A stretch of DNA of 64,000 nt from Branchiostoma belcheri (taxonomy: Eukaryota > Chordata > Leptocardii > Amphioxiformes > Branchiostomatidae): NCBI RefSeq assembly GCF_001625305.1, contig NW_017802469.1, positions 408,967 to 472,966 on the forward strand, read 5' to 3'. Of the stretch, positions 45,528-58,089 are shown one piece after another. Position 1 is the first letter of the stretch. Each line of letters opens with the position of its first letter. The translations under genes and the position numbers were made by a program. A model generated the notes under the pieces. That model was not told the origin of the DNA and did no database searches. It worked only from the letters and a program-made list of their open reading frames with translations.

Positions 45528-45560
45528 AAAGCGATATTATGTAAGATTTTCACATGCTTG
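45528..45560. mobile_element. Single MITE family C end
   Basis: TTAAAGCGATATTATGTAAGATTTT matches the family C terminal repeat, ending 50 bp before the tentative first ATG at 45612. No second end is recognised. Confidence 0.6.
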
Positions 45561-45611
45561 TAGCGACCATCCCCCATGTAACTCGTGGTGCGTCCCTATT
45601 AAGAGTCCAAG

Positions 45612-48600
45612 ATGGCTGCCAAAGAGCTGTTCCAAACAGACAACGGGACAACCCCGTGTCTTCCACGTCCTGAAGACTTCTCTACAGCAGATTTTGAAGG
45701 TTTGTGGACCAACATTCCTCAAAGTATTCGTTCAAGAATGCGATAAAAGAAGATATAGTCGGTAAAATATCATAGTTGTATTACGTCACGTTCTTTCACT
45801 TTTGCTCTTAAGGTTAACCTTAAGGGCCCTTAAGGACAACCGTGGATTTTAAAAAAAATTCTGGAGAACAGAATACATCTCTACAACCATCTAAAACTCT
45901 TTTTATAAATGGTGGGTTTAAACGTGGGGTGATATTTTGACAACAAACTTTGGTCATGGGACGGTCCTGAAAAGAAAACAGGGTGCGGCACCGGTGTTTC
46001 AGACCTTTGACCTTTTAATAGATTTGAGTTCGATCCAAGTTAGCCTTACACCCAGAACTTGCGTATGAAATTGTTACGGCACAGAAAAATTATGTTCACA
46101 CAATGTCTGTACAGTGTACACGGTACAATGTTTTATGCACGAAATGTTTACTGACTACTAACTTCAAGTTGATGTTTCCGGGGAAGTTTCATTGTACTGA
46201 GTGTAAGGGGAGGGCGTTAATGATATGTCAGGGGAGGATCGTTTCTGTGTGTAGGGAGGTGAAGTAATTGACTTTCTCATTCAATATGAAACACGTTTCC
46301 GGGGAAGTTCCATTGTACTGAGTGTATGGGGAGGGCGTTAATGATATGTCAGGGGAGGATCATTTCTGTGTGTAGGGGGATGAAGTCAAAAACTTTCTCA
46401 TTCTTACATTATCAACAAAACAATAGTTTTTTACGTTGGCAAACTTGTTTCTCATTCTTATCAAACAAAATAATACTGTGTTTTTTTTTTACATTGGCAA
46501 AAGAATGAGAAACACTCATTCTTATCAAACGAAGGAATACTGATTTTTGTTTCATTGGCAAACTTGTTTCCATACGAAGATATATCCACTCACCCTGTCT
46601 TCTTTATCATTTTTAGAATGTCTGCAGAAAGGGAGGATACAGCTAGAAAATGGCGACCATTATTCAGCAGAGAAGAGCTTTGCTGGAGCACTCAGGCTGG
46701 TCACTGTGGACAACAGGGACAGGGAAGCTGTCTGTCTACTGAGATTAGGGGAGGTCAGTTAATAGTTCTTATATATTCTCAGGGCTTGATATTCATTTTT
46801 GGGAACAGGTGCACTGGTACAGCAAGACACAATTTAGCCTATGACTTCTTGTTTGTAATCACAAATAAACCATTTGATTTGATTTGGTGCACCCAACCTA
46901 AAGATACAATTTTGGGGGGGGGATGCACCATATAAAATAAAATGTAAGAAACTAATTATATCTCATTCTGACCCGTAGATATTATGAATATGCACAATAC
47001 TACTATGCATTTTTAAATGTATAGTAGTATTGTTGTGCATATTCATCTTCACATAAGTAAACCTATGAAAATATTTAGCTGCACTGGTGCACCCACAGAA
47101 AAATTGGGTGCACAGCTCCAGATTTGGGTGCACTAAGGTACACATGCACCCAGTATTTCCAGCCCTGGTAGTATCACTGCCTATACCTTGATAACTACTG
47201 GCAATCTGTTAATTTCTTATCTTCATGCAGATATGAGGAGCTAGCTTTGTCTCAGTGCATTATGAGTGTTTTAACCAGGCAATGAATTAAAATGTTTCAC
47301 TACTAGAAATATGTTAGTGAGATTCTTACAATGTTGCATCTGATTTAATGTAACGTTATATTTTTGTGGTTAGTTAGACTTTAGTGCAATAGAAAATCAT
47401 TCAAACTATTTGATTCTCATATATAACTACAAATTCAACTGTATCTTCTTTATAATTTTAATGTATCTGAAAATGTAATACTGATAGTGTAGCAGTGATT
47501 GTTGTAACACTTAAATCCTATTGCAGTACAAGGCTGTCTGATAGAACTGTCAATCACAGCACTCTAGGGCTCTCATTGGCTAGTTGGATAAATGGAATCC
47601 CAGTTCAGCACCAAGGACAGGGTATCATAGAAATCTACAGTTAACTTGTTGTGTCATTTCGAAGTGAAATGTAAGTAAACAACTGTTTTGTTTCTGCACA
47701 GGTGTACAAAAAGCGGGGAGAGCTGTCTTGTCCAAAAGATCACAGTGATCTTATAAAGGCATCTGCACTTCTCAATGCTGCCCTCACCCGAATAGACGAC
47801 ACTTCAAACCACCATGCACCCAAACACGATGCTGGAACATCATCACAAGACAACATAATTGAACATACTAGTGCAGGAGTGCCCCCTGGTGGACTAAATC
47901 TGGAACTGCAGCAGCAAGATACTAGTTCATCGCCTGACACATTGCAAGCTGATTGTAGCAAAGACTACATCAAAAGTTTGCTCCGGGAGATAGAAATCAT
48001 TTTTGTGAACGGCGTCACAGGTCTTCAGATTTCCAAAGCCTTCCAGTCTGATAATATAGAAGAACACAAAAAGAAACTCATGGAAATCAGATCTGAGTGT
48101 GAAACAGAACTTGACACTATTGCGAAGAAATATTCGACTAGCTTTGACCAAAGTGATGAGGAAAGAAAGCGCCAAGAATTGGCCCAGGGAACAGCAGTGA
48201 GAGATCTTTACTGTAAGATAGCAGAGGACATGAAAACGTTGGTGAGAGATCTGTTAGAGGAGTGTGTGAGCGTTATTGGAGGACCCCCCGGGGATGTGAA
48301 GTATGCTGTGGTAGGGCTGGGGTCGCTGGCGAGACAAGAGATGACTCCGTACTCCGACCTGGAGTTCGCCATCTTGGTTCAGGAAGGCAACAACACAGAT
48401 GACGTCAGGACGTACTTCAAAGCGTTGACCCGATATCTGCATCTGAAGGTACTAGTATGTACATGTAACTGAGACCTACTAGACTGTAGCTATTTTCATG
48501 TGTTTTTCGAATATTTATGTTTACCGAAGGAAAACATATTGTTTTTGCTCTGTTTCTTCTTCTTCTCCAAACCAATAAGGTCACTGACCTGAACCAGATG

Positions 48601-51600
48601 TCTGTCACCATGGTAACTAGTGTTGGGTTACATCATGTTGCAATTTTATAGCAGGAGGGATTTAGACTCCTGTATGACCATACATGTATATATGAATGTG
48701 TTTGAGTAAGAATTAACAGAGCTATCCACGTGCGAAGGTAAACATTATGCTATTGCCCTTTCCCGTTTGCTACGATTTTTTCTATGGATACATCACAAAA
48801 ACAAATCAGTGTCAACTTGGAAGCTGTGTTACTACAACATAGCATTTATTGTCTACAATATATTTAATTCTGGGAGAAGGGAATTGCTGCTTTTTTTGAG
48901 TGCCAAAAAACTAGTGCCTCTTTGAACATTCTTTTAGTTAGATCAGTTCAGTTTATGAAAATCAAACAACAGTGACTGACAAGAAATAAAATATCATTTG
49001 TGTCTGTTTTAAGATACTGAATTTGGGTGAAACCATCCTGCCAGCTGTGGGGGTGAAGTCGCTAAATGACTTCACGAGTCGGAACCCTCTGGATGACTGG
49101 TACCACGACAGTCTGACTCCGCGAGGATTTGCGTTCGACGGCGCCATGCCATGGGCTAGCAAAACACCGCTCGGTAGAGAACAAGGTATGTTGATAATCC
49201 AATTAAGGCCACACCAATTCAATTTGTTGGTTCTCAGATTTTTTCAGCAAAAATATGAAGTGACAGGGAAAAAAAAAACAGGTCTAGGCGTCCTAGTATA
49301 GTCCCAAATGCTACGAAAGGAGACATGAAGGCAACACAAAAGGCTGGGTTAACATTTGAACAATGAATTTTGAACTTTTAATCAAACCACTGCATTCATA
49401 GAAAAACTGTAAAAACTAGGAAAAAAGGACTTTCTTCAACTTTTTGGGGCAAAATATGAGCATTTTTGAGTAGATTCAGAACCAGGATTTTTTTTTTGCA
49501 AATCAGAAAAAAATTAAGAGGCAAATCCAAGAACCAACAAATTAATTTGTGTGGCCTAAATGTTTGATAAACACCTTATACATTCACAGTACTGTATTTG
49601 AAAATATAATACAGTGAAAATATGCATCAGTGATTGTTGTAACACATTCAGGTCTATATACAAAGCAATCATGGTTAAATCCCACTGTAGTACAAAGCTG
49701 TCTGATAGAACTGTCAATCATAGCAAACTAGGACTCTCATTGGTTAGTTGAAGAAGCAAACTAGGACTCTCATTGGTTAGTTGACAAAATGGAGTCCCAT
49801 TTCAGCACCAAGGACAGGGATATCAAAGAAATCTATAGTTAAATTGTAGTGCAGTCCCAAAGTAGGATGTAAAGATTCTATACATCATACATGTATTAAA
49901 ACTTGAGGGATTGGACTGGATGGGTGTACTAAATGTTTTACTGAATTTTTTTTACACTTATTGCACTAATAATTCAACATGCATTTTTTTTTGGTATTCC
50001 CTTCTTTGACCTGTAGACATTTATTAGTTATTTGAGGGGTCAGAAAATCTTTTATTGTCCCAATATGCTTGAGCTATGATTTGCTGACATTTAGATAGGT
50101 ACATCAAGCAATACGCAATGAAATCACACAAAACTGCCTAAGGCCACAGCAAGTAAATTTTATGGATGACATCCTCCGCAGACTCCAAATCTAATACGAG
50201 CTGGGAAAAAAACAAGGCAGGCGGAAAAAACAAGGTTCCTACATTTCAAAATTTTGACTCAACCATCGTACAAACGGTTTTGGTTCAGTGGGAACATCAC
50301 ATATACACAGCCAGCATCACATATCACTGCATCAAAGTAAGAAACAAAACATTAAATCAGAGCCTTTCCTTGTCTCCTCTCTTCATAGTTATCTGCCATC
50401 CACCTTCCGGCATGGCAACAGACATATTTGCCCATTTTTGGCATGTAGACCACTGTCAGAAGGCAACAAATTTTTCTTTCTTCAAAATCAGGAGAAAATT
50501 AATGCGCACCCTGATGTCATCCATAAAAATTACTTGCTGTGGCGAAATGATCACTAATTATACAACACTGTTCTAGGAGTCTCCAGTGACCAGTTGACCA
50601 GCCTGATCCTGACCCCTTCAGAGATGGCGGCCTTACAGACTGACCCTCGGGCACTGGACTGGTCACATCTGCGGGAAGTTCTCACCTGTGTGACCTTCAT
50701 CCACGGTGACCCTTCTCTCGTGCAAGACTACGAAACACACCTCCATAACATACTGTTTCAACAGGTAAACAGTTTGAAGCCTTTGAATGTCAGACGACTT
50801 GGACCATTACCAACATTACCAAGCACCGGCGGTTTGGTACTTCAAAAAACATGGTTGATTTGGTGGTGGGCTGAGTTGACCAGGGCGGTGGGCCGAGTTG
50901 ACAAAATTTGCGAAGGGCCGAGTTGGTAATGGTCCGAGTCGTCCTGATTCCGAAGCCTTTTTGGTTTAGACAAATTCTGGACAAAATACCATAATGATTT
51001 TTCCACACACTCACTTACATGTATAATAAAACTTCATACTTTTTCTTTATTTCTAAGGCCACACCAATTTAATTTGTTGGTTCTCTGATTTTCTCAGAAA
51101 AAATATGAAGCGACAGGGCGAAAAAAAACCAGGTCTAGGCATCCTATTATAGCTCTAAATGCAACGATAGGAGCCATGAAGTCAACACAGAAGGCCGGGT
51201 TAATATTTAAACAATGAATTTTGAACTTTTAATCAAACCACTGCATTGATAGATGGCAAAACTGTAACAACTAGGAAGAAAAGGACTTTCCTCAACTGTT
51301 GGGGGCAAAATATAAGCCTATTTGAGCTGATTCAGAACCAGAATCTTTTTTTTTTGCAAATCAGAAAAAAATTAAGAGGCAAATCCGAGAAACAACAAAT
51401 TAAATTGGTGTAGCCTAATCTGATACTACCTAACTGCAATGTTTAAAGTTTGTGTTTTAGGATATTTTGCTTATTGGTAAACATTTTCAATTGGTTTTGT
51501 GTATGGTTATAGCATTTCAAACCTTCATAATGATACTTTTGGCAGTTTGAAAATGTTAGGGGCAAAATAGCCTACTACTGTCAGAATGGTTTTATGTGAA

Positions 51601-54600
51601 ACATATTCTACATGATTTTGTTGGTTTTTGCCAACCCTCAATATACCAAATGATAATAACAATATTTAATGTATCTTTAATGATATTCAGTGAAACTACA
51701 TGTATTAGTTCAAGCCAGTTTCTGCTAGAGATTTGGATTTTTTTTCAAACAGGTTGACCAGTTTGGAACTACACTAGGCATGTGTCGAGCAACCAAAAAT
51801 CTGCTGGCATCTCTCCAAGAGTTCAAGACCTACTTAAGCGGCATGCTCTCAGCAGGGAAGCTCTTCCAAGTCAAGAAAGAGATCTACCGTATGCCGAGCA
51901 TTCTTCTCTCTTCTCTTGGGCTTTTCTTCGGAATAAGGGAAAAATCATCTTGGGAAATCGTCCAGGCTTTGCAAAGGAAAGGGGTGATAAACGTTGAGGC
52001 TGAACACAACTTAAAGGTTGCTGTAAGTATCGCGACACAACTGCGGTTACGTACCTATCTGTCGAACATGGGACAGAAAGACAATATTTCCACACTACCC
52101 AAGGCATCATTGGAGATGTTGGAAGGACTGTCACAGAAAGGTGAGGAAGAAGAAATGCGTCCTGCACCAGCCATCTTTGGAATGGAGTCTCCCGCTATTC
52201 TTTTCCGTTTCTTCCAAACAGTGCTACCTTTGGAAGAATGCGTGGGAAGCTTGTTCTCCGGGAAGCTTACCGGAGAGAAGAGCTCTGAGGTCACACCGAG
52301 TACGCTGCGCCCACGGTTAGAATCGTCCCTCAAAACAGAAGTATTCTACGACAGTTCTCTGAAGAATCGAGCCCTAGTGCACATGAGACTGCTCCAGTAC
52401 CAAGACGCCAAGACTTGCTTGGAACAGTACATCACTGAAATTGACGAAGGCGACGCGTTGCAGTCGAGCATTCTGATTGGTCAAGTGCTGTATCACCTCG
52501 GAGACTACACAGGTGCAGTCACGTGTTTTAGAAACCTCTCAGATCAGAGGTTGTCTTCAAAGAAAGACAGAATCTCTGTCGTAACGTTTCTTGGACAAGC
52601 TCATCATCAAAATGGCGACCTTCAGGAGTCTTCAAGGTGCTTTGAAGAAGCCTTGAAGGAACTAAGGAAAAAAGGAGAGCCAGAATCAGATCTGTCAGAA
52701 GCAGAGTTACTCAACAACCTTGCCTGTGCGTTACGGAGCTCAGGAAAGTACGCAGAAGCCGTATCCTGCTTTGAAGAAGCGTTAGCCATGGATGGAGGGG
52801 GAAAGAAACAGAGGCAGGGGAATCCAAGAGTTGCTGTGATCCTTAACAATATGGGAGACGCGTACCAGAGTGAGGGACAGTACACTAAAGCCATACAGTG
52901 CTACGTTGAAGCCCTCACGATCGAACAGAAGATCTACGGTGACAACCGGGCACATCCGTTCATGGCAGCAACTTTGCACAACCTGGGTTCGGCTTACAGA
53001 GATATTGGCAACTTCTCGGCTGCTATGTCAGCTTTCCAGAGCTCTCTACAGATCAAAGAAATTGTTTTTGGCAAGGATGCAATGCATCCAGAAATAGCAA
53101 CCACATTGGACGGTCTAGCAGCTTTGAAACGCCACCAAGGCAATTTCGCTCATGCACAACAGTTGAATAAACAAGCTTTCCTCATCAGAAGAACTGTGTT
53201 TGGAGAAAATGCAGACAACCTAGAAATTGCAGAGTCTTTAGCCAACATGGGGGCTAACTGTTTGGAAAGACCCAAGGATTTTCAAGAAGGATTGTCATTT
53301 TTGGAGGAAGCGTACGAAATGAGGAAAAGAATTTTCAAGAACGCCTCCCACCCTTGCATTGCAAAATCCCTACACAACATAGGAGTTGCTTTGTATAAGC
53401 TTGAACAGTACGAACTGGCTCTAACAAAACACAAAGAAGCTTTGGAAATGTTTGGAGAGATCGGTCAACTTGGTGTGAAGAATCTAGACATTGCAGCTGC
53501 CTTGGGAGGTATTGGAAGCTGTCTTTGTCATCTTGGGGACAAAACTGAAGGCCGACTGCGACTTGAAGAAGCTTTAACAATGTTTAAGTCCATCTCAGGT
53601 TTCTCAAACCCTGATATTATCAAGCTTTACAGTAATTTAGCAAAAGTGATGATGGAACAAGGGGGCATCAGGGAAGCAATAGATTTGTTAACAGAAGCTT
53701 TGGATGCTGTGAAAAGCAGCCAAGTTGCAACATCTTACCGTGGAGGTCAAAATGCATCAAATGAAGAAAACAAAGAAACAATGTCTGTCCAAAATAAAGA
53801 GGGAGATGACAAAGAAGGGGTGGCAGTGCCACGGTCTTACACAGCAGAGGTGGCAACTATCCTGGGGCAGTTGGGGGTGGCCTGTACACTATCAGGTATG
53901 GTTATTATTTGCTAGTGAAATCTTCTACAAAATGGAAAATTTATGTAGTCATACATCCATACATCCCTTTCCAATTTCTTTCACAAGAAGAAATGTTCTT
54001 GTAGTTCCCCTATAAAAACATCTGCCAAGGGGCACAAATGTATATCACTTTGAATGAATGTCACCAAAAAGCATGAGATATCAAAGCCCGAAGTTCTGTA
54101 TATATATATAGCAGTACAATACAAAGCCAATACAGGGTCCATAACCTGTTGCTGAGACCTATCCACACCAAATATCCTAAGGATCCATCCACAGCTTTTC
54201 AAAACATAACCTGCTTGACATTACACGGCATTTATTATAGCATGTTTCAGTATTCACTGGTTTAACGGTACTCTCTCTCTCTATCCAGTTTAACATCTTT
54301 TTCCCTCTGAAACTAGGGGTTAGACATGCTTGTATCAAGTGCAAGTCTTTTTTGAAGAAAGATTTTTTGGCGACTGGATGCCCTTCCTAACGCCAACCCA
54401 AACCCTAGTAGGGCCCAGGATCCCTCTAGCTGAGGGGGGAATACGTGTTGATTACATGAAATTGGTGGCAAATAACTGAGAGGATTTTTACTGCTTATAC
54501 TACTGTCATTTTACATGGTGTAAGCTGATTGTAGTGTTCTGACTTCTTCAAATTTTCCTCTGCCTGAGTGTATAATGCTGAAAGATTATGATTGCATTTC

Positions 54601-54949
54601 AGGGGATGATCGAGCCATGTCGTTTCTACAAGAGTCTCTCACAGCAGCAAGACAAGTTCATGGTCACAACCACCACTCTGTAGCTACTGTACTGGGCAAC
54701 TTGGGCGCCGCAAAATTCCAAGAAGGGGACATCCCAAAAGCCATAGAACATTTCACAGAGTCTCTACAGATACTAGAGGGGCTATATGGAAAGGACGGTA
54801 CTCATACAAGTTTGGAAGAAGTTTTAACCAATTTGGGGTATGCTTATGAAGAAAAGGGGGACTTGAGGACTGCTTTGGCCTATTTTGACAGAGTTTTAGA
54901 CATTCAGAGGAGAAAAGGTGTTTTGGATGAACCTAAGAATACAACATAG
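45612..54949 (+). CDS. GlnD/DUF294-like nucleotidyltransferase-TPR protein (7 exons, ~1273 aa)
   Basis: Exons: 45612-45699 (tentative first), 46617-46753, 47702-48448, 49014-49185, 50577-50764, 51753-53895, 54603-54949; 3822 nt, phases consistent. Order: TPR-like [16 protein letters not shown] near residue 45; a Ser/Thr/Asp linker; a nucleotidyltransferase signature [20 protein letters not shown] (GS at 48320, then D-x-E ten residues on) of the Pol-beta/GlnD type; the family block [16 protein letters not shown] and [20 protein letters not shown]; a helical region [30 protein letters not shown]; then about 12 kinesin-light-chain-like TPRs. Catalytic residues look intact. The reaction and substrate are unknown; TPRs imply protein binding. 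Exons 2-7 are firm; exon 1 rests on ATG context, phase 1 and a weak donor GTTTGT. Confidence 0.88.
45760..46600. other. intron with local duplication
   Basis: A ~125-bp segment is repeated: 'tttccggggaagtttcattg', 'tactgagtgtaaggggaggg', 'cgttaatgatatgtcagggg' at 46170-46265 and 46290-46385; 'ttctcattcttatcaaacaa' recurs three times near 46400-46540. Confidence 0.7.
46986..47044. repeat. ~59-bp AT-rich hairpin in intron
   Basis: GAATATGCACAATACTACTAT pairs with ATAGTAGTATTGTTGTGCATATTC (one 3-nt bulge) around an A/T loop. Most likely the relic of a tiny inverted-repeat element. Confidence 0.6.
47470..47670 (+). repeat. Dispersed repeat F, copy 1
   Basis: Shares 'cagtgattgttgtaacac', 'aaggctgtctgatagaactg', 'tcagcaccaaggacaggg' and 'aatctacagttaa' with 49610-49850. 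Both lie in introns of the nucleotidyltransferase-TPR gene; this copy ends just before exon 3. Confidence 0.75.
48524..48750 (-). mobile_element. Dispersed element E, reverse, near-complete
   Basis: Begins ATGTTTACCGAAGGAAAACA and ends 'cgtgcgaaggtaaacattat'; interior 'tgtctgtcaccatggtaact'. Confidence 0.88.
49207..49556. mobile_element. MITE family B, copy 1
   Basis: Inverted ends GGCCACACCAATTCAATTTG and its complement (AATTAATTTGTGTGGCC), flanked by TAA on both sides (target duplication). It starts 22 bp after the exon 4 donor at 49185. Confidence 0.9.
49610..49870 (+). repeat. Dispersed repeat F, copy 2
   Basis: As 47470, with an internal duplication of 'gcaaactaggactctcattg' and 'gttagttga'. 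Confidence 0.75.
50142..50543 (+). mobile_element. MITE family A
   Basis: Left GGCCACAGCAAGTAAATTTT, right TCATCCATAAAAATTACTTG CTGTGGC; interior 'ccaccttccggcatggcaac'. It ends 33 bp before exon 5 of the TPR gene. Confidence 0.9.
51057..51415. mobile_element. MITE family B, copy 2
   Basis: Inverted ends GGCCACACCAATTTAATTTG and complement, flanked by TAA on both sides. About 88% similar to copy 1 by eye. Confidence 0.9.
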
Positions 54950-55084
54950 ATCTTGAAAGTTCACCTGTGTTGGTAGAATGATTATGAAGCAAGTTTAAAC
55001 TGTAATTTCCAACACAACAAATTGGACTCACCCATATTTTTGACTGTACAACTCCAGTCTTTGTCAAGGAATGAGCAATCCACT

Positions 55085-55262
55085 GTTACCTCACGCAGAT
55101 AACACACGTGACTCCGTGAGCAGTGGATCATAGGTTGCAGAAAGTCTGTGGCGCCCCCCGTCTCTATTGAGGGATGGTTGTAATGCCCTGATGTAGATGG
55201 CTTCTTTAATCCCTCGTGCAAAGAAGTCCGGTTCTGAGTCCAAGATTCTTACTTTGACAACA
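55085..55262 (-). mobile_element. Penelope-like element remnant (GIY-YIG tail)
   Basis: Minus-strand frame ILDSEPDFFARGIKEAIYIR, then QPSLNRDGGRHRLSATYDPL. It lies 135 bp after the TPR gene stop, possibly within its 3' UTR. A related 5' portion ('ctgaggaagaccagagtgac', 'tggtcgaaagct') is at 55360-55400. Confidence 0.7.
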
Positions 55263-55659
55263 TACATAATCAGTGTAGATCATATATAGCCAGATATCTT
55301 TGACCCAGTGTTGACGTCACATGTCAAAGAAGCCACGTGACAAGCTTCACTGGGTCAGTCTACTGAGGAAGACCAGAGTGACTGGTCGAAAGCTCTAGGT
55401 GAATTTTTTGTGTTGGATCTAAAGTTTTAACTTTAACATGTAACTACCAACACAGATGAACCTTCATGATATCATAATAGCTATAGTGGATACTTAGTTT
55501 CCACACAACGTGTATGTAGCATATACATGTATCACCAATGGTATGTCATGATATTTAAATGCTTAGCTCTATTAGAAGATGATCACAATTGGCCTTTAAT
55601 TTCTAGAAATGTGTATTACACGTCTAGTAAACTTGCCCCAATTGCAATTTTCTGCATGA

Positions 55660-55665
55660 AATAAA
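55660..55665 (+). terminator. Candidate polyadenylation signal of the TPR gene
   Basis: AATAAA about 710 bp after the stop, beyond the Penelope-like remnant. Placement is tentative. Confidence 0.35.
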
Positions 55666-55872
55666 TATAAAATGAAGCAAAAATCAGACTTATTACTTTA
55701 TTGCTGGAAGAATAGAGTAATAATGCTGTACATATTTATGCAAATATAACCGAGCTATTACACAGCTATTTCTCAGAGCAAAAGGCATAAAATAGAAATA
55801 TACAAAATGTATTTTAGGGAACCACCAAAATAATCTCCACAACAACATCAGAAACCTGAGGCACTTTGGTAA

Positions 55873-56239
55873 GGCCACACCAATTTAATTTCTTGGTTAA
55901 CGGATTTTTGTAGAAAAATAATGGAGCGGGCGGGCGAAAAAAAATAAAATAAAAACAGACCTAGGCATCCTATTATGACCCAAAATGGTACGATAGGAGC
56001 CATAAAGTCAACACACCAGGCTGGTTCAAAATCTAAACAATGAAATTTGAACTTTTAATGATACCATTGCATTGAAAGATGGAATAACTGCAACAACTAG
56101 GATGAAAAGGACTGTTTTCAACTGTTCAGGGCAAAATATGAGCATTTTGCAGTTGATTCTGAATTTTTATTTTTATTTGCAAATCAGAAAAAAATGAAGC
56201 GGGCGAATCCGTTAACCAAGAAATTAAATTGGTGTGGCC
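55873..56239. mobile_element. MITE family B, copy 3
   Basis: GGCCACACCAATTTAATTTC .. GAAATTAAATTGGTGTGGCC, TAA on both flanks; interior 'cctaggcatcctattatgac', 'gataggagccataaagtcaa'. Confidence 0.92.
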
Positions 56240-56306
56240 TAAGGCAACAATGCATTTGGTCAGTCCCTGGGTTCAAACCTTGCTATCTTACTTTTCTATC
56301 TCCTAA

Positions 56307-56745
56307 GGCCACAGCAAGTAAATTTTATGGATGACATCCTCCGCAGACTCCAAATCTAATGCGAGCGGGCAAAAAAAACAAGGCGGACCAAAAACGAGGT
56401 TCCTACATTTTCATATTTTGACATCATAAACCTTGTTAAACATCCATTGTCACTGAAAAATTGTCATTGTACAAATGGTTTTGATTCAGTGGGAACATCA
56501 TATATAAAAGGAATGAAATACTTCACTGCATCAAGTAAAAGATAAAACTTTATAAATCAGAGCCTTTTCTTGTCTCCTCTCTTTATAGTTATCTGCCATC
56601 CACCTTCCGGCATGGCAACAGACATCTTTGCCCATTTTTGGCATGTTGACCACTGTCAGAGGACAACAAAATTTCTTTCTTTCCACAATCAGGCGAATAT
56701 CAATGCACACGCTGATGTCATCCATAAAAATTACTTGCTGTGGCC
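56307..56745 (+). mobile_element. MITE family A, full-length
   Basis: GGCCACAGCAAGTAAATTTT .. AAAATTACTTGCTGTGGCC with TAA on both flanks (TAA-GGCC..GGCC-TAA), supporting a PIF/Harbinger-like TWA target preference. It lies only 67 bp from the family B copy at 55873. Confidence 0.92.
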
Positions 56746-58080
56746 TAAACATTAAGAAGGGAATGTAGAAGATACATGTACTATATACATTATAGAAAAC
56801 TGACAAGTATAAAAATACTTTTCATGTAGAGCAACCTATATTACACTATTTTGTAAAAGTTTGTTTCCATAAAATTGAATCGAAAGCTAAAATGGGCATA
56901 CCCTACTATGGGTCTGAAAAATCTTCATCAAATTCAAATTTGTTACGTCTGTAAAAATTATAAAATCAAAGCAATAAGCTAATTGCATAGCAATAAAAAG
57001 AGCAATTATGGCTTCTTCATTTCTGTATATTAAGTATAATGGACAATTAAATAATATTACATAGTTATCGTAATAATTCTCTGATAATTAGAAAAAGCAT
57101 GACGGCTTAAGCTCATTTATACAGGAAGGCACACAGGTTTAAGTACTGCCCAAAATTTCTTAGTTTCTGCATTCTTCATTGGCAAATTTTTACTGTAGGC
57201 AAAGGTGGCCCTGACCACCCCCATGTAGCCATCATTTGGTAGCACCCAAGATGAAAGCGAACCACAATATTCCTTGAGTGTCATTCATACTATGTAAGCG
57301 AAACAGCAAAACAATTCACAAAACAAAGCAAAGCAAAACAAAACGGTAACCTATTATTTCTTAAGCTTACATGTATCTGGAATCCACATAAACTTAATCC
57401 ATCCATCCCACTTGAATGTAGTAGTAGAAGGAACATGGCTTTGGAAAGAATGCAGGTTTGAAAATTAATGATTACTGTAAAAGAGGTTCATTTCTAAAAT
57501 GTGTCTGGAAAAGAATCTCCAGAGGGTATGGGACTGTCGAGAATAGGGCTGTGTACTGGTGCGCAGTACCGATATTGTACCGAAAAAATTGCTCAGGTAC
57601 AGGTCCAAAATACCTAATCCCTCAGTACCAGGTACTGTACCTATATACAGGTACACTAATTATATGGTTATTTGTGACCGTAGTGAAATGTGAAATGGTG
57701 ACCATAGTGAAATAGTTGGTCCCCCTATGGGTCCCAGAGACAGGACAGTGTGTCTGTGTTACAGGCTGAAAGATCTGTTCTGTATTGTTTAGGTACACAG
57801 CTTAGTCGAGAATCAAGAGTTTGTGGTATATTGACACTGTGGTTGAAAAAATAGCAGCAAAACAATAGAAAAGCTGGTGTTCATTCACACGTGATGACTG
57901 CGATGTTTACTGTGTTATAAATACTGGGAATATTGGAAAATTTTCACTATATACAAAAATATCTGCAAAAGGTTTGGGACTATTGCAGAAGTGGGATTAA
58001 TGTTAAGCTACTGTGGAATGTAGAGTTGTAGACTTGTTGGTCTTTTTTGGCGATGCCTCAGGAGTGGAGGCATTTTCCCA
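56746..58080. other. intergenic (3' flank of the IQ gene)
   Basis: No exon recognised. A segment at 57548-57660 repeats 'ggtac..gtacc' words ('cagtaccaggtactgtacct'). Confidence 0.5.
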
Positions 58081-58089
58081 GCTTTGAAC

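Noticed and set aside
50375..50557. Conserved frame with [20 protein letters not shown] at several loci
   Set aside because: It recurs because it lies inside every family A MITE copy (23296, 50288, 56570). Copies carry frameshifts, so there is no sign of protein selection.
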